Positions 1 to 9,161 are shown, numbered from the stretch's first letter. The stretch: DNA of 64,000 nt from Deltaproteobacteria bacterium (GCA_016703535.1 JADJBV010000001.1:310001-374000); one strand, 5' to 3'. A program made the numbers and translations. Notes: generated from the letters alone by a model not told the origin.

Positions 1-770
1 AGCTGGGACAAGGACGGCTCCAGAGGTTTGGGCACCGACAACTTCTCGTGGGGCCCCGGCAGATCACCGGCGATGCGGCGGAACTCGTCCAACTGCCGCA
101 GGGCCTCCATCAGGAGGGACTCGGTGGAGTCCTCGAGCTCCAGCATGAACTCGGCCTCGGCCTCGGGGGGGCCGAACTCGAAGCCACCTTCGTCCCAGCC
201 GACCATGCGGCAGAGCGCCTTCATCGGGCCGAGATCGTGGTCGTCGTCGATCGACGCGTAGAAGATGTTGCCGCTCTTCAGGTAGATCTTGCCGTAGCCG
301 AGCTGACTTTTGATGTGCAGCACGCCGGTGCGTTTGCTGGTGGAGAAGAGCTGGAGCAGGTCGGGGATCGGCACCTCTTCCAAGGTGCCGCTCATGGTCG
401 ACTGCTTGTTGTCGTTTCTGCCCACCGCCTCCAGCTGCTCTTTGGCCTGCGAGGGCGTGACCTGGGGCGCGTTGGTGACGACCACCTTGAGGATCGAGGT
501 GCCGATCAAGATCCGATCGCCCTCTTTGAGGCGGGTCTTTCGGATCTTCTCGCCGTTGACGAAGGTGCCGTTGGTCGAGCCCAGATCCTGGATGATGATC
601 TGACCTTGGGTGGTGGAGAGCTTGGCGTGTTTCCTGGACACCATGTCCTCGACCAGGACCATGTCCAGCTCCGAGGAGCGGCCCACCACAAACTCGCGTT
701 CGGGGGTCAGCGGGAACTCACCCCCCTGGTACTTGCCGGAGATGAACTTCAGGGCGAAGGTCTGCGGCAT
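1..770 (-). CDS. FHA domain + DUF4388 signalling protein (partial)
   Basis: Runs off the left edge; 256 codons are visible from the ATG at 768-770. Residues ~1-105 form an FHA phosphothreonine-binding domain: the motifs VVGRSS, SRKHA and DLGSTNGTFVNGEKI are all present, so phosphopeptide binding is likely retained. Residues ~125-230, starting near SGTLEEVPIPDLLQLF, match the DUF4388 module often joined to regulatory domains in myxobacteria and cyanobacteria. It is the last visible gene of a minus-strand operon and starts 11 nt after the TPR gene stop. The partner kinase is not in view. The domain calls are firm; the cellular role is unknown, and any further C-terminal domain lies outside the window. 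Confidence 0.88.
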   Translation of the reverse strand, partial: MPQTFALKFISGKYQGGEFPLTPEREFVVGRSSELDMVLVEDMVSRKHAKLSTTQGQIIIQDLGSTNGTFVNGEKIRKTRLKEGDRILIGTSILKVVVTNAPQVTPSQAKEQLEAVGRNDNKQSTMSGTLEEVPIPDLLQLFSTSKRTGVLHIKSQLGYGKIYLKSGNIFYASIDDDHDLGPMKALCRMVGWDEGGFEFGPPEAEAEFMLELEDSTESLLMEALRQLDEFRRIAGDLPGPHEKLSVPKPLEPSLSQ

Positions 771-781
771 CCCGGGGGAAG

Positions 782-1495
782 CTAGTCTGACCCACCGCGC
801 GGTTCAAGCATGTGCAGATAGGTCTTGGCCCGCTCGTGGTTCGGTTCCCGTTTCAGGACCTCCAGGAGGGCCACCTTGGCCCGCTCCGGGTGGCCCAGGC
901 GATGTAGGAGGAGCCCCAGGTGCAGGTAGGCCGGCAGGTGGTCCGGCCGCTGGTTGAGCACCTCCAATAGCTCCAGGGCCGCCTCTTCCAGGGAACCGGC
1001 GTCGGCCAGGGCTTGGGCCAACTTCATCCGCAGGTCGGCGAACTCCGGGCACAGGCCGAGGGCCATGCCGTACTCCCGGGCCGCCTCCGGGTGGAGGCCG
1101 ACCGAACGGTAGGCGTCCCCGACCTCGGCGTGCAGGTTGGCGATCTTGCCCCGGCTGAAGGCGTCGACGTTTTCGTCGGGCCCCGGCTGGAGCCGCTCCC
1201 AGAGCTCTTGGGCCTCGGCGTAGCGGCCGAGATCGTTGTAGGTGATGGCCAGGTTCATCCCGGCCTCGATGTAGCCGGGGTTGATGCGCAGCGCTTCTTC
1301 CAGCTCGGCCCGGGCCTTCGAGAACTGGCCCCACGAATGGTAGATGACGCCCAACATGTGGTGCACGTCGGCGTAACGTTCGCCGCCGGCCTGCACCGCC
1401 TCGATCAACAGCCGTTCGGCCCGGGTGTAGTCGTTGCCGCGGTAGGCTTCGCGGCCTTCGAAGAGGAGCCGAGTGAGCTGGGCCGGCCCGTCCAC
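782..1495 (-). CDS. TPR repeat protein
   Basis: A 237-aa soluble protein made almost entirely of tetratricopeptide repeats. Helical pairs with the usual spacing are visible at ~10-45 (FEGREAYRGNDYTRAERLL), ~48-80 (HHMLGVIYHSWGQFSKARAEL), ~82-115, ~130-165 and ~180-225. No signal peptide or catalytic motif is seen, so a scaffold role is likely. It lies between an upstream lipoprotein gene (gap 16 nt) and the downstream FHA gene (gap 11 nt), so the three are probably co-transcribed. TPR partners of FHA proteins are common in myxobacterial signalling modules, but no specific partner can be named here. Confidence 0.88.
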   Translation of the reverse strand: MDGPAQLTRLLFEGREAYRGNDYTRAERLLIEAVQAGGERYADVHHMLGVIYHSWGQFSKARAELEEALRINPGYIEAGMNLAITYNDLGRYAEAQELWERLQPGPDENVDAFSRGKIANLHAEVGDAYRSVGLHPEAAREYGMALGLCPEFADLRMKLAQALADAGSLEEAALELLEVLNQRPDHLPAYLHLGLLLHRLGHPERAKVALLEVLKREPNHERAKTYLHMLEPRGGSD

Positions 1496-1511
1496 CGCAA
1501 CAAATCTACGC

Positions 1512-2237
1512 TCACTGAGCCTCGGCCGGGTAGAGGCCGGCCTCGATCGCGTAACGCCCGACGTTTCGGCCCAGGGTCAAACGCGCCACCGCCGGCGGCA
1601 TCGGCTGGTCGTTGACGGTCATCCGATAGTGTTCGTCCAGGTGGGCCTCTTGCTCCCGGATCTCCAGCCGATAGTTGGTCACCTCGAGCCGCACCTTCAT
1701 GCCGTCCAGGTCGTGGGCCAAGCGGGCCAGGGCCTGCTGGGCGTCGAGATCGCCGTCTCGATAACGAGGGTGGAGGTGAGGGGCCAGGGCCTGGGCGTCG
1801 TTGGCCTCCAGCGCGGCCCGCCGGGCGTCTGCCAACCGCATCGCGTCTCTCAGTTCGGTGAAGAGGCCGCTCCGGATCCGCCAGCCATCTTGCCGCACCA
1901 GCTCGAAGTGCACGGGCCCGATCACCCGCCAGGTTGGGTGGCCCACCAGCTCGGCGTCGAGGAGGGCCGTGACCTCGGTCTCCAGCTCCGAGGCCTTCTT
2001 TTTTTCGTGGGGGTCCTCGAGATCGATCCGCAGGTTGTCGAAGCGCTCGAAGAAGCCGCGCAGATCTTGGAGCACCTCGGCCTCGCCGCCCAAGGGATCG
2101 GCGTAGGTGGTGGCCAGCCGTTGGCGGATCGCCCCTTCGTCCCGGCGTTCCACGGCCTGGGCCACCCGATCGACCACCTCGAGGGCGGGTTCGGTGCAGG
2201 CCGGCAAGATCAAGAGGAAGGGGAGGGCGGCTCTCAT
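1512..2237 (-). CDS. Putative lipoprotein, unknown function
   Basis: 241 aa. The N-terminus MRAALPFLLILPAC is a short lipoprotein signal with lipobox LPAC (Cys14). The rest is charged and soluble, with two similar stretches: ~20-120 (AVERRDEGAIRQRLATTYADP) and ~130-240 (ALEANDAQALAPHLHPRYRD). Both look like NTF2/SnoaL-type cone folds, each followed by a beta-rich half, so it may be a duplicated NTF2-like lipoprotein. That fold call is an inference from pattern only. Its ATG overlaps the stop of the upstream OmpA-like gene (ATGA at 2234-2237), implying translational coupling. I recognise no enzyme motif. Confidence 0.75.
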   Translation of the reverse strand: MRAALPFLLILPACTEPALEVVDRVAQAVERRDEGAIRQRLATTYADPLGGEAEVLQDLRGFFERFDNLRIDLEDPHEKKKASELETEVTALLDAELVGHPTWRVIGPVHFELVRQDGWRIRSGLFTELRDAMRLADARRAALEANDAQALAPHLHPRYRDGDLDAQQALARLAHDLDGMKVRLEVTNYRLEIREQEAHLDEHYRMTVNDQPMPPAVARLTLGRNVGRYAIEAGLYPAEAQ

Positions 2238-2773
2238 TCGATGACGAAGTCGACCCGGCGGTTTTCAGCCCGGCCGGCGGCGGAGGTGTTTTTGGCCCGG
2301 GGCCGGTCGGGGCCAAATCCCTGGGCGCTCAGCCGGGCCCGATCGATCCCGGCCCGGACCAGCTGGGCCACCACCGCCTCGGCGCGTTTTTGGGAGAGGG
2401 CCAGGTTGTTGGCCCGCTTGCCTTGGTTGTCGGTGTGGCCTTCGACCCGGATCTTTTGGGCTTCCGGCAGGGACTTGATGGCCGCCGCGATCCCCTCGAG
2501 GAGCGGGTAACTCTGGCGCTCGATGGTGGCGCTCCCCGTCTTGAAGGCGATCCGTTCGGAGAGGTCCAGGCGCCCATCCTTGATCGCCACCGGCGTCGGT
2601 GGGGTGGTCGGGGGCGGGGGCGGGTCGCCCGGGCAGCCCTTTTTTGCGGGGTTTCCGGGATCGGTGGGGCAGTCGTCGTCCAGATCGGGGACCCCGTCCT
2701 GGTCAAAGTCGACCACCGCGGCGTCCGGCCCGGCCCCGGCCAGGGCCAAGCAGAGGAGCAGGGGCTCCAACAT
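2234..2773 (-). CDS. OmpA-family peptidoglycan-binding protein with TSP3-type calcium motif
   Basis: 179 aa. After a signal peptide (MLEPLLLCLALAGAG) comes a thrombospondin-3-like calcium motif, DQDGVPDLDDDCP (~24-37). A proline-rich linker (PPPPPTTPPTP) follows, then a C-terminal OmpA domain (~70-179). The OmpA domain retains VEGHTDNQG and NRRVDFVIE, whose Asp and Arg bind meso-diaminopimelate in this family. It probably anchors the outer envelope to the cell wall. First gene of the minus-strand operon and divergent from the plus-strand gene at 2833; the 59-nt gap between them must hold both promoters. No beta-barrel is present, so it is a Pal/TSP3-type periplasmic protein. Confidence 0.9.
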   Translation of the reverse strand: MLEPLLLCLALAGAGPDAAVVDFDQDGVPDLDDDCPTDPGNPAKKGCPGDPPPPPTTPPTPVAIKDGRLDLSERIAFKTGSATIERQSYPLLEGIAAAIKSLPEAQKIRVEGHTDNQGKRANNLALSQKRAEAVVAQLVRAGIDRARLSAQGFGPDRPRAKNTSAAGRAENRRVDFVIE

Positions 2774-2832
2774 CGTAAGGACCGTACCACACCTTCCGTC
2801 GATCCCGGTCGGGGCATAAACTCCCCGCTCTT

Positions 2833-4380
2833 ATGGCGCTGATGGAGTGGGAGTTTTCGGAAGGCGGCAACAGCGACGGCCAGTTCATGGCCACCGGCAA
2901 GGTCTTCGACACGGTCCGCCGTCACCTGGCCAAAGGTGAGATCGACCAAGCGGTCGCGCTCTACGAAAGCTGCGTGCAAGAGACGGTCGGCGCTCAGCTG
3001 TGGAGCGAGTTCGCCGGCTCCTCCACCGCCATGAAGAAGGCGATCGCCAACCTCTTCTACCGAGCCCGGGACTATGGCCGGGCGGCGGCGGCCTGCGAAG
3101 ATCTGGGCGAGTGGTCGGCGGCGGCCAAGGCTTACGCGGCCAGCGATCGCCACGAAAAGGCGGCCGAGTGCCACCTGAAGCTCGGCGAAAAGGAGAAGGC
3201 GGCCAAACTCTTCGAGCGGGGCGGCCAAGCCCGGCGGGCCGCCGAGATCTACTACGAGATGGGCAAACTGCCCGAGTCGGCCGCGGCCCTGGAGGCGGCC
3301 GGGGACGTGATGGGCGCGGGCCAGCTCTTTCACAAGGCCGGCGATCATCGGCGGGCCACCCAACTTCTGGCTCAGGTGCAGCCCAAAGATCCGCGCTTCG
3401 TGCAGGCGGTGGGTTTGCTTGGGGACGCGCTGGTCAAGTTGGGCCGGCGAGATCTGGCGCTGCAGCGGCTGGCGGCGGCCCTGCCCCGGGGCAAGCCGGT
3501 GTCCGATCCCTTGACCGCCGAGTTGGCCTATCGGCTGGGGCGCCTGGCGCTGGAAGAGGGCCACGTCGATCAGGCTCGGGCGGCGTTGGAGATGGTCCGG
3601 GTCTTCAACCCGGCCTATCGCGATCTGACCACCCTCTTGGAGGCGGCCAAAAAGGGCACCATCCCGCCGCCCTTGAACACCGGCTCGATGCAAGCGGTGC
3701 GACCCTCGGCGGTGACGTCCACCGGCAGCGGCCCGATGCGGGCGGCCAGCGGGCCCGAGGCGGTGACCATCCCCAACATGGCGCCGGTGAAGCGCCCGAC
3801 CGCCCAAGCCACCGATCCTTTTGCGGCCTTGGACGGCAACCCCTTCGCCCGGACCGCACCCACCGCGCCGGCCAGCAGCGGGCCCAGCTCTAGCCCAAGT
3901 GTCCCGACGATCCCGGCCGAGGTCCCCCTCGGCTACGTGCAGCGGATGGAGGGCTACGAGGTCCTCAAGCACCTGCCGATCTTCGAGGACCTCTCGATGG
4001 AGGAGATGAAGGCCTTTTACCTGCTCAGTGAGGCCGTGACCTTTCAGCCCGGCGAGATCTTGATCGAACAAGGTCACCCGGGCGAGGCGCTCTACATCAT
4101 CAAAGAGGGCAACCTGCGGGTCAGCAAAGTCGAGGCGGGGGGCAAGCAGACGCTGTTGGCCACGTTGCCGGCAGGCAAATACGTCGGCGAGATGTCGCTG
4201 GTCGACGAGGTGCCGACCTCGGCCCGGGTCACCGCCGAGGGGGTGGTCAAGGCCCTCAAGATCCGGCGCGATCGCTTCGAGCACTTTTTGTACGGGCACG
4301 ATCGGGTCGCGCTGCGTGTCTATCGCAACTTCGTCCGCACCCTCTCGGAGCGCTTGCGTCAGCAGAACGCTCGGGCCTAA
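2833..4380 (+). CDS. TPR / cyclic nucleotide-binding domain protein
   Basis: 515 aa, soluble. Residues ~15-270 are alpha-helical repeats with TPR-like spacing (for example AAACEDLGEWSAAAKAYAAS and KAAECHLKLGEKEKAAKLFE). Residues ~275-375 are a low-complexity Pro/Ala/Ser linker. Residues ~380-510 form a cNMP-binding domain with the phosphate-binding cassette in GEMSLVDEVPTSARVTA, where Glu and Arg are the expected ribose and phosphate ligands. No DNA-binding HTH follows, so it is not a CRP-type regulator; more likely a nucleotide-responsive scaffold. The start is the ATG at 2833; a second ATG at 2842 is also possible. The histidine phosphatase gene begins 9 nt downstream. Confidence 0.88.
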   Translation: MALMEWEFSEGGNSDGQFMATGKVFDTVRRHLAKGEIDQAVALYESCVQETVGAQLWSEFAGSSTAMKKAIANLFYRARDYGRAAAACEDLGEWSAAAKAYAASDRHEKAAECHLKLGEKEKAAKLFERGGQARRAAEIYYEMGKLPESAAALEAAGDVMGAGQLFHKAGDHRRATQLLAQVQPKDPRFVQAVGLLGDALVKLGRRDLALQRLAAALPRGKPVSDPLTAELAYRLGRLALEEGHVDQARAALEMVRVFNPAYRDLTTLLEAAKKGTIPPPLNTGSMQAVRPSAVTSTGSGPMRAASGPEAVTIPNMAPVKRPTAQATDPFAALDGNPFARTAPTAPASSGPSSSPSVPTIPAEVPLGYVQRMEGYEVLKHLPIFEDLSMEEMKAFYLLSEAVTFQPGEILIEQGHPGEALYIIKEGNLRVSKVEAGGKQTLLATLPAGKYVGEMSLVDEVPTSARVTAEGVVKALKIRRDRFEHFLYGHDRVALRVYRNFVRTLSERLRQQNARA

Positions 4381-4389
4381 TTCCCAGCC

Positions 4390-5004
4390 GTGAACCTCTA
4401 CGTCGTCCGTCACGGCGAGACCGAGTGGAATCGGGCCCGCCGCATCCAGGGCCACACCGACAGCCCCCTGACCGAACTCGGGCGACGGCAAGCGTCGGCC
4501 GCGTCCGGCGTAGTGGCCGGGCTCCCGATCACCACCCTCTACACCAGCGACATGCCCCGGGCCCTCGACACCAGCCGCCTATTGCTCGCCGAGCGCGGGG
4601 TGCCGGTGAAGGTCGATCCCCGGCTGCGGGAGATGAGCTACGGGATCTTGGAGGGGCTCTCTTGGGACGAGATCGAAAGCAAACACCCCGAGGCCCACCA
4701 AGGTTTGTCGGAGCGGCCCGGCGTCTACGTGCCCCCCGAAGGTGAAAGTCGGGAGATGGTGTTGGCCCGGGCCCTGTCGGCGCTGCACGAGATCGCCCGA
4801 TCCCACCCGGGCGAGACGGTTTTGGTGGTCAGCCACGGCGGCCTGATCAGCGGTTTTTTGCGGCACGTTTTGGGGATCCCGTTCACCACCCCCTCTGGTT
4901 TTTATACGGCCAACTGCGCCATCCACCGCTTCGAGTGGTTGGGGGAACGCTTTCGGCTCCGGAGCTGGGGAATGGACCAGCACCTCCACGGGCTCGAGTC
5001 GTGA
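4390..5004 (+). CDS. Histidine phosphatase (phosphoglycerate mutase-like) family protein
   Basis: 204 aa, the usual size for the small dPGM/CobC/GpmB-like branch. The catalytic VVRHGETEWN at residues ~4-13 contains the phosphorylated His. The partner regions TSDMPRALDTS, LREMSYGILEG and the second His in VVSHGG are all present, so it should be active. The substrate cannot be decided from sequence: alpha-ribazole phosphate, phosphoglycerate and sugar phosphates are all handled by this family. No cobalamin genes are near, so the symbol is left blank. The last bases overlap the GTG of the next gene (GTGA at 5001-5004). Confidence 0.9.
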   Translation: MNLYVVRHGETEWNRARRIQGHTDSPLTELGRRQASAASGVVAGLPITTLYTSDMPRALDTSRLLLAERGVPVKVDPRLREMSYGILEGLSWDEIESKHPEAHQGLSERPGVYVPPEGESREMVLARALSALHEIARSHPGETVLVVSHGGLISGFLRHVLGIPFTTPSGFYTANCAIHRFEWLGERFRLRSWGMDQHLHGLES

Positions 5005-5849
5005 GTGAACCCCAGCGCATCGTCGTCTGCTGTGAAGATGGCGCCACCTCGGAGCAGCGGATCTTCGCCGCCGCCGACCAAGGTGCGCCGCTGTTGGTGG
5101 TCTTCCCGGCGATGGGCGTCGAGGCTCGCTTTTACGATCGGCTGGCCGTAGCGCTCAACGGCGTGGGCCTCAACGTGGCCCTCGCCGAGTGGCGGGGTTT
5201 GGGCACGAGCAACGTCCGGGCCGCCCGGGGCTCGGACTTTGGATATTGGACCCTCCTCAGCCAAGACATCCCGGCCCACTTGGCTGCCGCGCAGGCTCAC
5301 TTTCCCAAGGCCCGTCTATACTACTTGGGTCACAGCTTGGGCGGGCAGGTCGGCACCCTGTACCTGGGCCTCCAGACCGTGCCGATCGCCGGCTTCATCT
5401 TGATCGCCACCGGCTCCATCCACTGGCGCGGCTGGCCGGGACTCGGGGGCCTAGGCGTGTTGACCTTTACGCTCTTGTCGCGGGCCGTCGCCGAAGTGGT
5501 CGGCCACTACCCGGGTGAGTGGATGCGGTTTGGGGGCCGGGAGGCCAAGGGCGTGATCCGGGACTGGTCCTACGCCAGCCTCACCGGTCACTTTCGGCCG
5601 GCGGGCGCCCCTTTTGATCTGGAGGCGCGCTTGGCCGAGGTCACCACGCCCGTGTTGGCGATCAGCATCGCGGGCGATCATTGGGCGCCACCTTCGGCCC
5701 TTGACGGCTTGATGCGGAAGTTGCCCAAGGCCCCCATCACCCGGCTCCACTACCAAGCCGAACCTCACCTCGAAGGTCACCCCCACTTCGCCTGGGCCAA
5801 GACCCCGGGCGCGTTGCTCGAGTCGATCTCCACCTTCGTGGGGGGCTGA
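5001..5849 (+). CDS. Alpha/beta hydrolase
   Basis: 282 aa from the GTG at 5001, chosen because it overlaps the previous stop as GTGA and the fold begins soon after. The nucleophile elbow is GHSLGGQ (residues ~111-117), the oxyanion region is LLVVFPAMGVEARFYDR, and the C-terminal catalytic His is probably in EGHPHFAW. Between them lies an inserted cap-like region with hydrophobic stretches. The pattern (MGVEARFYDRLA, LAEWRGLGTS) resembles predicted serine hydrolases of the COG4757 type. Substrate unknown. No signal peptide, so cytoplasmic. Third gene of the 2833-5849 operon. Confidence 0.85.
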   Translation: MSEPQRIVVCCEDGATSEQRIFAAADQGAPLLVVFPAMGVEARFYDRLAVALNGVGLNVALAEWRGLGTSNVRAARGSDFGYWTLLSQDIPAHLAAAQAHFPKARLYYLGHSLGGQVGTLYLGLQTVPIAGFILIATGSIHWRGWPGLGGLGVLTFTLLSRAVAEVVGHYPGEWMRFGGREAKGVIRDWSYASLTGHFRPAGAPFDLEARLAEVTTPVLAISIAGDHWAPPSALDGLMRKLPKAPITRLHYQAEPHLEGHPHFAWAKTPGALLESISTFVGG

Positions 5850-5850
5850 G

Positions 5851-6333
5851 CTACGCCTTGCTCCGGCAGTTGGCCTCGCAGTCAGCCTGGGCTTGGGTGC
5901 AGTCGAGCAGACAGGTCTTGCAGCTCTCCCAGTCCGAGGTTTTTTCGCCGCAGGTGGTCCCGCAGCTCCGTTGTTCGATGTTCAGGCAGGTCGTGAGGAC
6001 ACACTCCTGGGCGGCTTGGCTCAGGCGATCTTCGACCGGCGTACAGACTCCGCCAGCGTCGTCCTGGCAGCTGCTGGTCAGGTAGCACTCCCGTTCGCCG
6101 GGCGGGTCTGCGATCTCGCAGGCCTCCTTGCGGTAGCTGTCGAGCTCGGGCGCCGCGCCATTGGAATCGGGAGTCGGCGCCCCGGCTTTCCCGAGGCAGC
6201 TGGCGGCGCTGGGCCCTCCAAAGACCAACTTGCACTCCGCCTGCAAACGTTGCGTCACCTCCGCATCGCAGTTGGTGTTCTTGCAGCCGACGAGGAGAGC
6301 CAAGGTGAGGCCGACACCAAACCAACGGAGCAT
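5851..6333 (-). CDS. Cysteine-rich lipoprotein, unknown function
   Basis: 160 aa from the ATG at 6331-6333, chosen because MLRWFGVGLTLALLVGC is a textbook lipoprotein signal with lipobox LVGC; a longer in-frame extension to 6396 would bury it. The mature protein has about 18 cysteines, many as CxxxC pairs (CEIADPPGERECYLTSSC, CKTCLLDC), suggesting a disulfide-stabilised small extracellular or periplasmic domain. No known domain is recognised. It is transcribed towards the alpha/beta hydrolase gene, whose stop is 1 nt away, and divergently from the acylase gene at 6413. Confidence 0.75.
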   Translation of the reverse strand: MLRWFGVGLTLALLVGCKNTNCDAEVTQRLQAECKLVFGGPSAASCLGKAGAPTPDSNGAAPELDSYRKEACEIADPPGERECYLTSSCQDDAGGVCTPVEDRLSQAAQECVLTTCLNIEQRSCGTTCGEKTSDWESCKTCLLDCTQAQADCEANCRSKA

Positions 6334-6412
6334 GACGCGATGCTTCCACCCGGATGTAGGCATGTCAAAGCACCGCCTTGGCCTAACCTCGGGCATCGGC
6401 TATGCCGAGGGA

Positions 6413-9133
6413 ATGCGAGCTGGACTGTGGACCATCGCCACCTTGGGCTTCTTCACCATGGTGGCCTGCGAAGACCCCGATGACACCGACGCCGGCACCA
6501 ACGACACCGGCGCGCGGGACGTCGGCTTCCCAGACAGCGGCGCTGACGGTGGCGTGGCCCTCGACGCCCAGATCGACTCGGGCGTGGACGGCGGCGTCAC
6601 GACCGACGCCGAACCCACCGACGCGATCCCCACCGACTCGGGACCGCCGGACATCCGCATCCCGGGGCTTTCGGGGCCGGTCACCGTCCGCTTCGACGAT
6701 CGGGGCGTGACCCACCTGTCCTGCGCCACCGACGACGACTGCTTCGCGGCCGAGGGCTATTATCACGCGGCCCACCGCTTTGGTCAGATGGACACTCGGC
6801 GGCGCTTCGCCTCGGGGCGATTGGCCGAGATCTTCGGCGCGCCGGCGGTCGCCGACATCGATCAGAACTCCCGCACCTTCATCGCCACCCGGGACGGCGG
6901 CGATCTCGCCCAGCGGATGTGGGACACCGCCGACGCCCGCACCAAGGCGGCGATCACCGCGTACACCCGAGGCGTCAACGCCTTCTTGGCCGACATGCGG
7001 GCCGACCGGAACGGCGCGCGCCTCACCTTGGAGTGGGCCCACCTCGAGCCCTTGGTCACCGACTGGACCGAACTCGACAGCGTCTACTGTGTCTTGGCCC
7101 TCTCCCAAGATCTGACCGATCAAAGCGGCTTCGAGCTGCGGCTGGGCGAAGGCTACGCGACCTTGCCCGCCACCGTGGCCCTCGACCTCTTTGGCCTCCG
7201 CACCGCCTCGTCGGTCACCACCATCCCGCTCCAGGCCGACGCCTCTCAGGTCCACGATCCTCAGGGGAAGATCCGAGCCGCCCAAGAAGTGCAAGGTCGC
7301 TTGCTCAACGCCTTGCCCCAAATGAACAGCGCCTTCGGCACCACTTTGGGCCGAGGGGGTGTGGTCCGGGGCGCCGAAAAGGGCTCCAACAACTGGGTGG
7401 TGCGGCCCAGCCTGACCAATAACAACAAGGGCCTCTTGGCCAACGACCCGCACCTCTCAATGGACGCGCCGTCGGTCTGGTACCTGGTCAGCCTCGACTC
7501 CAAGACCAACGGCACCGGCACCGTCCACGTGGCGGGCGCCTCCTTCGCCGGCTACCCCGGCATCTTGCTCGGCCAAAACGAAGACCTGGCCTGGGGCGCC
7601 ACCGTCGCCTACTTCGACATGGCCGACGTCTACGTCGAGACCCTGAACGCCGCTGGCGACGCGGTGATCTTCAACGGCAACGAGGTGCCGATCGTGACCC
7701 GCACCTTCACCATCCAGATCCAAAACGGAACCCCGCGTACGGTCACCGCTCGCTACGTGCCGCACCACGGCCCGATCGTCTCCTACGACCCGGCCAACAA
7801 CACCGCCATCTCCATTCGCTGGGTAGGCCACGACGCCGACACCGACCTCAACATGTTCTTCAAGTTGTGGACCTCCACCACCGCCGCTGACGCCCGGACC
7901 GCACTCCTCGACGCGACCAGCACCGGTCAAAATTGGGTGGTGGTCGACCGGTCCGGCGACATCGGCTGGTACCCGTACAGCCGAGTGCCGGTGCGCCCTT
8001 GGGCCTCCAACTATTTGCCGCCTTGGTTGCCGCTGCCGGGTGACGGCACCGCCGAGTGGCAGGGCTACCACAACTACGGAGAGCTGCCCCAGCTGACCAA
8101 CCCGCCCGAGGACTACATCGCGACGGCCAACAACGACATGACCGGCGCCTTGTGGGACGGGGACCCGACCAACGACGGCCGCCCGTATTGGCAGAGCCTG
8201 GTCGACCCGGGCTACCGGGAGGAGCGCATCAAGGTCCGCCTCGACAAAGACGTGCCCAACCTCGATCGGGCCCTGATGCAGGACATCCAGTCGGACATCC
8301 AACTGGCGGTGGCCGAGGCCGTGCTCCCCCCGATCATGGCCCTGGCCAACGACTCGGGCGGCCTGAGCGCCGCCGGCCTAGAGGTCCGCTCGGCCCTCAA
8401 CGCCTGGGACTTCACGTGCCCCACCGGCCTCCTCGGCGACACCGTCGACGCCGCGCCGGATCCGGACCCAGACGTCGCCGCGGCGTCGGCCGGGTGTGCC
8501 GCCTTCCACGCCATATTTTACCGGCTGAACGATCGGATCTTCGGGGACGAACTGGCGGCCTACAACTTCGGCAATGAAACCGCCCGGGAGGAGACCTTGA
8601 TCGCCTTGTTGACCCGGCCCGACAGCCTGCTCAACGGCGGCTTGTACTGGGACGATGTCAGCACCAGCGGCGTGGAGAGCGAGTTCGACATGATCATCGC
8701 GGTCTTCGATGACGCTGGCAGCTACTTGAACACCACCTTGGGCAACGGCGCCGCCAACTGGAAGTGGGGCCGCCTCCACACCGTGTTGTTCCGGGCGCTG
8801 TTGTTCCCGAGCTTCGGTTCCAATCAATATAACGACGGCCCCTACTGCAACGATGGCGGCCTGTGGACCATCGACGTCGCCAACCCGAGCGGCCCCTACT
8901 CGGACGACTACCAACACCGGGGTGGCCCTTCGATGCGCTTCGCCTGCGAGACCGACACCGCCGGCGTCCGCTGCACCATGGAGTTGCCCGGCGGGAACCG
9001 GAACTTCCGCGACTCGCCGTTCCGCAACAACTTGGTCCCGGGTTGGCTCCACAACGAACCTTTCCCGCTGCACTTCTTGCCCGCCGACATCACCGGCGCG
9101 GCCACCGAAGTGTTGATGCTCCAGGCCCCCTAA
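6413..9133 (+). CDS. Penicillin acylase (Ntn hydrolase) family lipoprotein
   Basis: 906 aa from the ATG at 6413, preceded by GAGG. The signal ends in FTMVAC, so a lipoprotein. An Asp/Gly/Ala linker (~25-85) leads into the alpha-chain region with the family pattern GYYHAAHRFGQMDTRRR. The autocatalytic processing site is EKGSNNWVV, with Ser325 expected to become the N-terminal nucleophile of the beta chain after cleavage at Gly324-Ser325. The beta chain retains NDPHLSM and GRPYWQSLVDPGYRE-type regions. Family members cleave amides such as beta-lactam side chains or acyl-homoserine lactones; the substrate here is unknown. Surface anchoring through a DAG-type linker is unusual compared with periplasmic PGA. 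Confidence 0.9.
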   Translation: MRAGLWTIATLGFFTMVACEDPDDTDAGTNDTGARDVGFPDSGADGGVALDAQIDSGVDGGVTTDAEPTDAIPTDSGPPDIRIPGLSGPVTVRFDDRGVTHLSCATDDDCFAAEGYYHAAHRFGQMDTRRRFASGRLAEIFGAPAVADIDQNSRTFIATRDGGDLAQRMWDTADARTKAAITAYTRGVNAFLADMRADRNGARLTLEWAHLEPLVTDWTELDSVYCVLALSQDLTDQSGFELRLGEGYATLPATVALDLFGLRTASSVTTIPLQADASQVHDPQGKIRAAQEVQGRLLNALPQMNSAFGTTLGRGGVVRGAEKGSNNWVVRPSLTNNNKGLLANDPHLSMDAPSVWYLVSLDSKTNGTGTVHVAGASFAGYPGILLGQNEDLAWGATVAYFDMADVYVETLNAAGDAVIFNGNEVPIVTRTFTIQIQNGTPRTVTARYVPHHGPIVSYDPANNTAISIRWVGHDADTDLNMFFKLWTSTTAADARTALLDATSTGQNWVVVDRSGDIGWYPYSRVPVRPWASNYLPPWLPLPGDGTAEWQGYHNYGELPQLTNPPEDYIATANNDMTGALWDGDPTNDGRPYWQSLVDPGYREERIKVRLDKDVPNLDRALMQDIQSDIQLAVAEAVLPPIMALANDSGGLSAAGLEVRSALNAWDFTCPTGLLGDTVDAAPDPDPDVAAASAGCAAFHAIFYRLNDRIFGDELAAYNFGNETAREETLIALLTRPDSLLNGGLYWDDVSTSGVESEFDMIIAVFDDAGSYLNTTLGNGAANWKWGRLHTVLFRALLFPSFGSNQYNDGPYCNDGGLWTIDVANPSGPYSDDYQHRGGPSMRFACETDTAGVRCTMELPGGNRNFRDSPFRNNLVPGWLHNEPFPLHFLPADITGAATEVLMLQAP

Positions 9134-9135
9134 GG

Positions 9136-9161
9136 CGGAGGGTGCCTTCCTCCGTTTTGTT
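9136..9161 (+). terminator. Rho-independent terminator after acylase gene
   Basis: Stem CGGAGG (9136-9141) / CCTCCG (9149-9154) with a 7-nt loop, followed by TTTTGTT. It begins 2 nt after the acylase stop. Its T-run reaches the stop of the convergent MarR-GNAT gene, so it mainly serves the plus strand. Confidence 0.75.
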
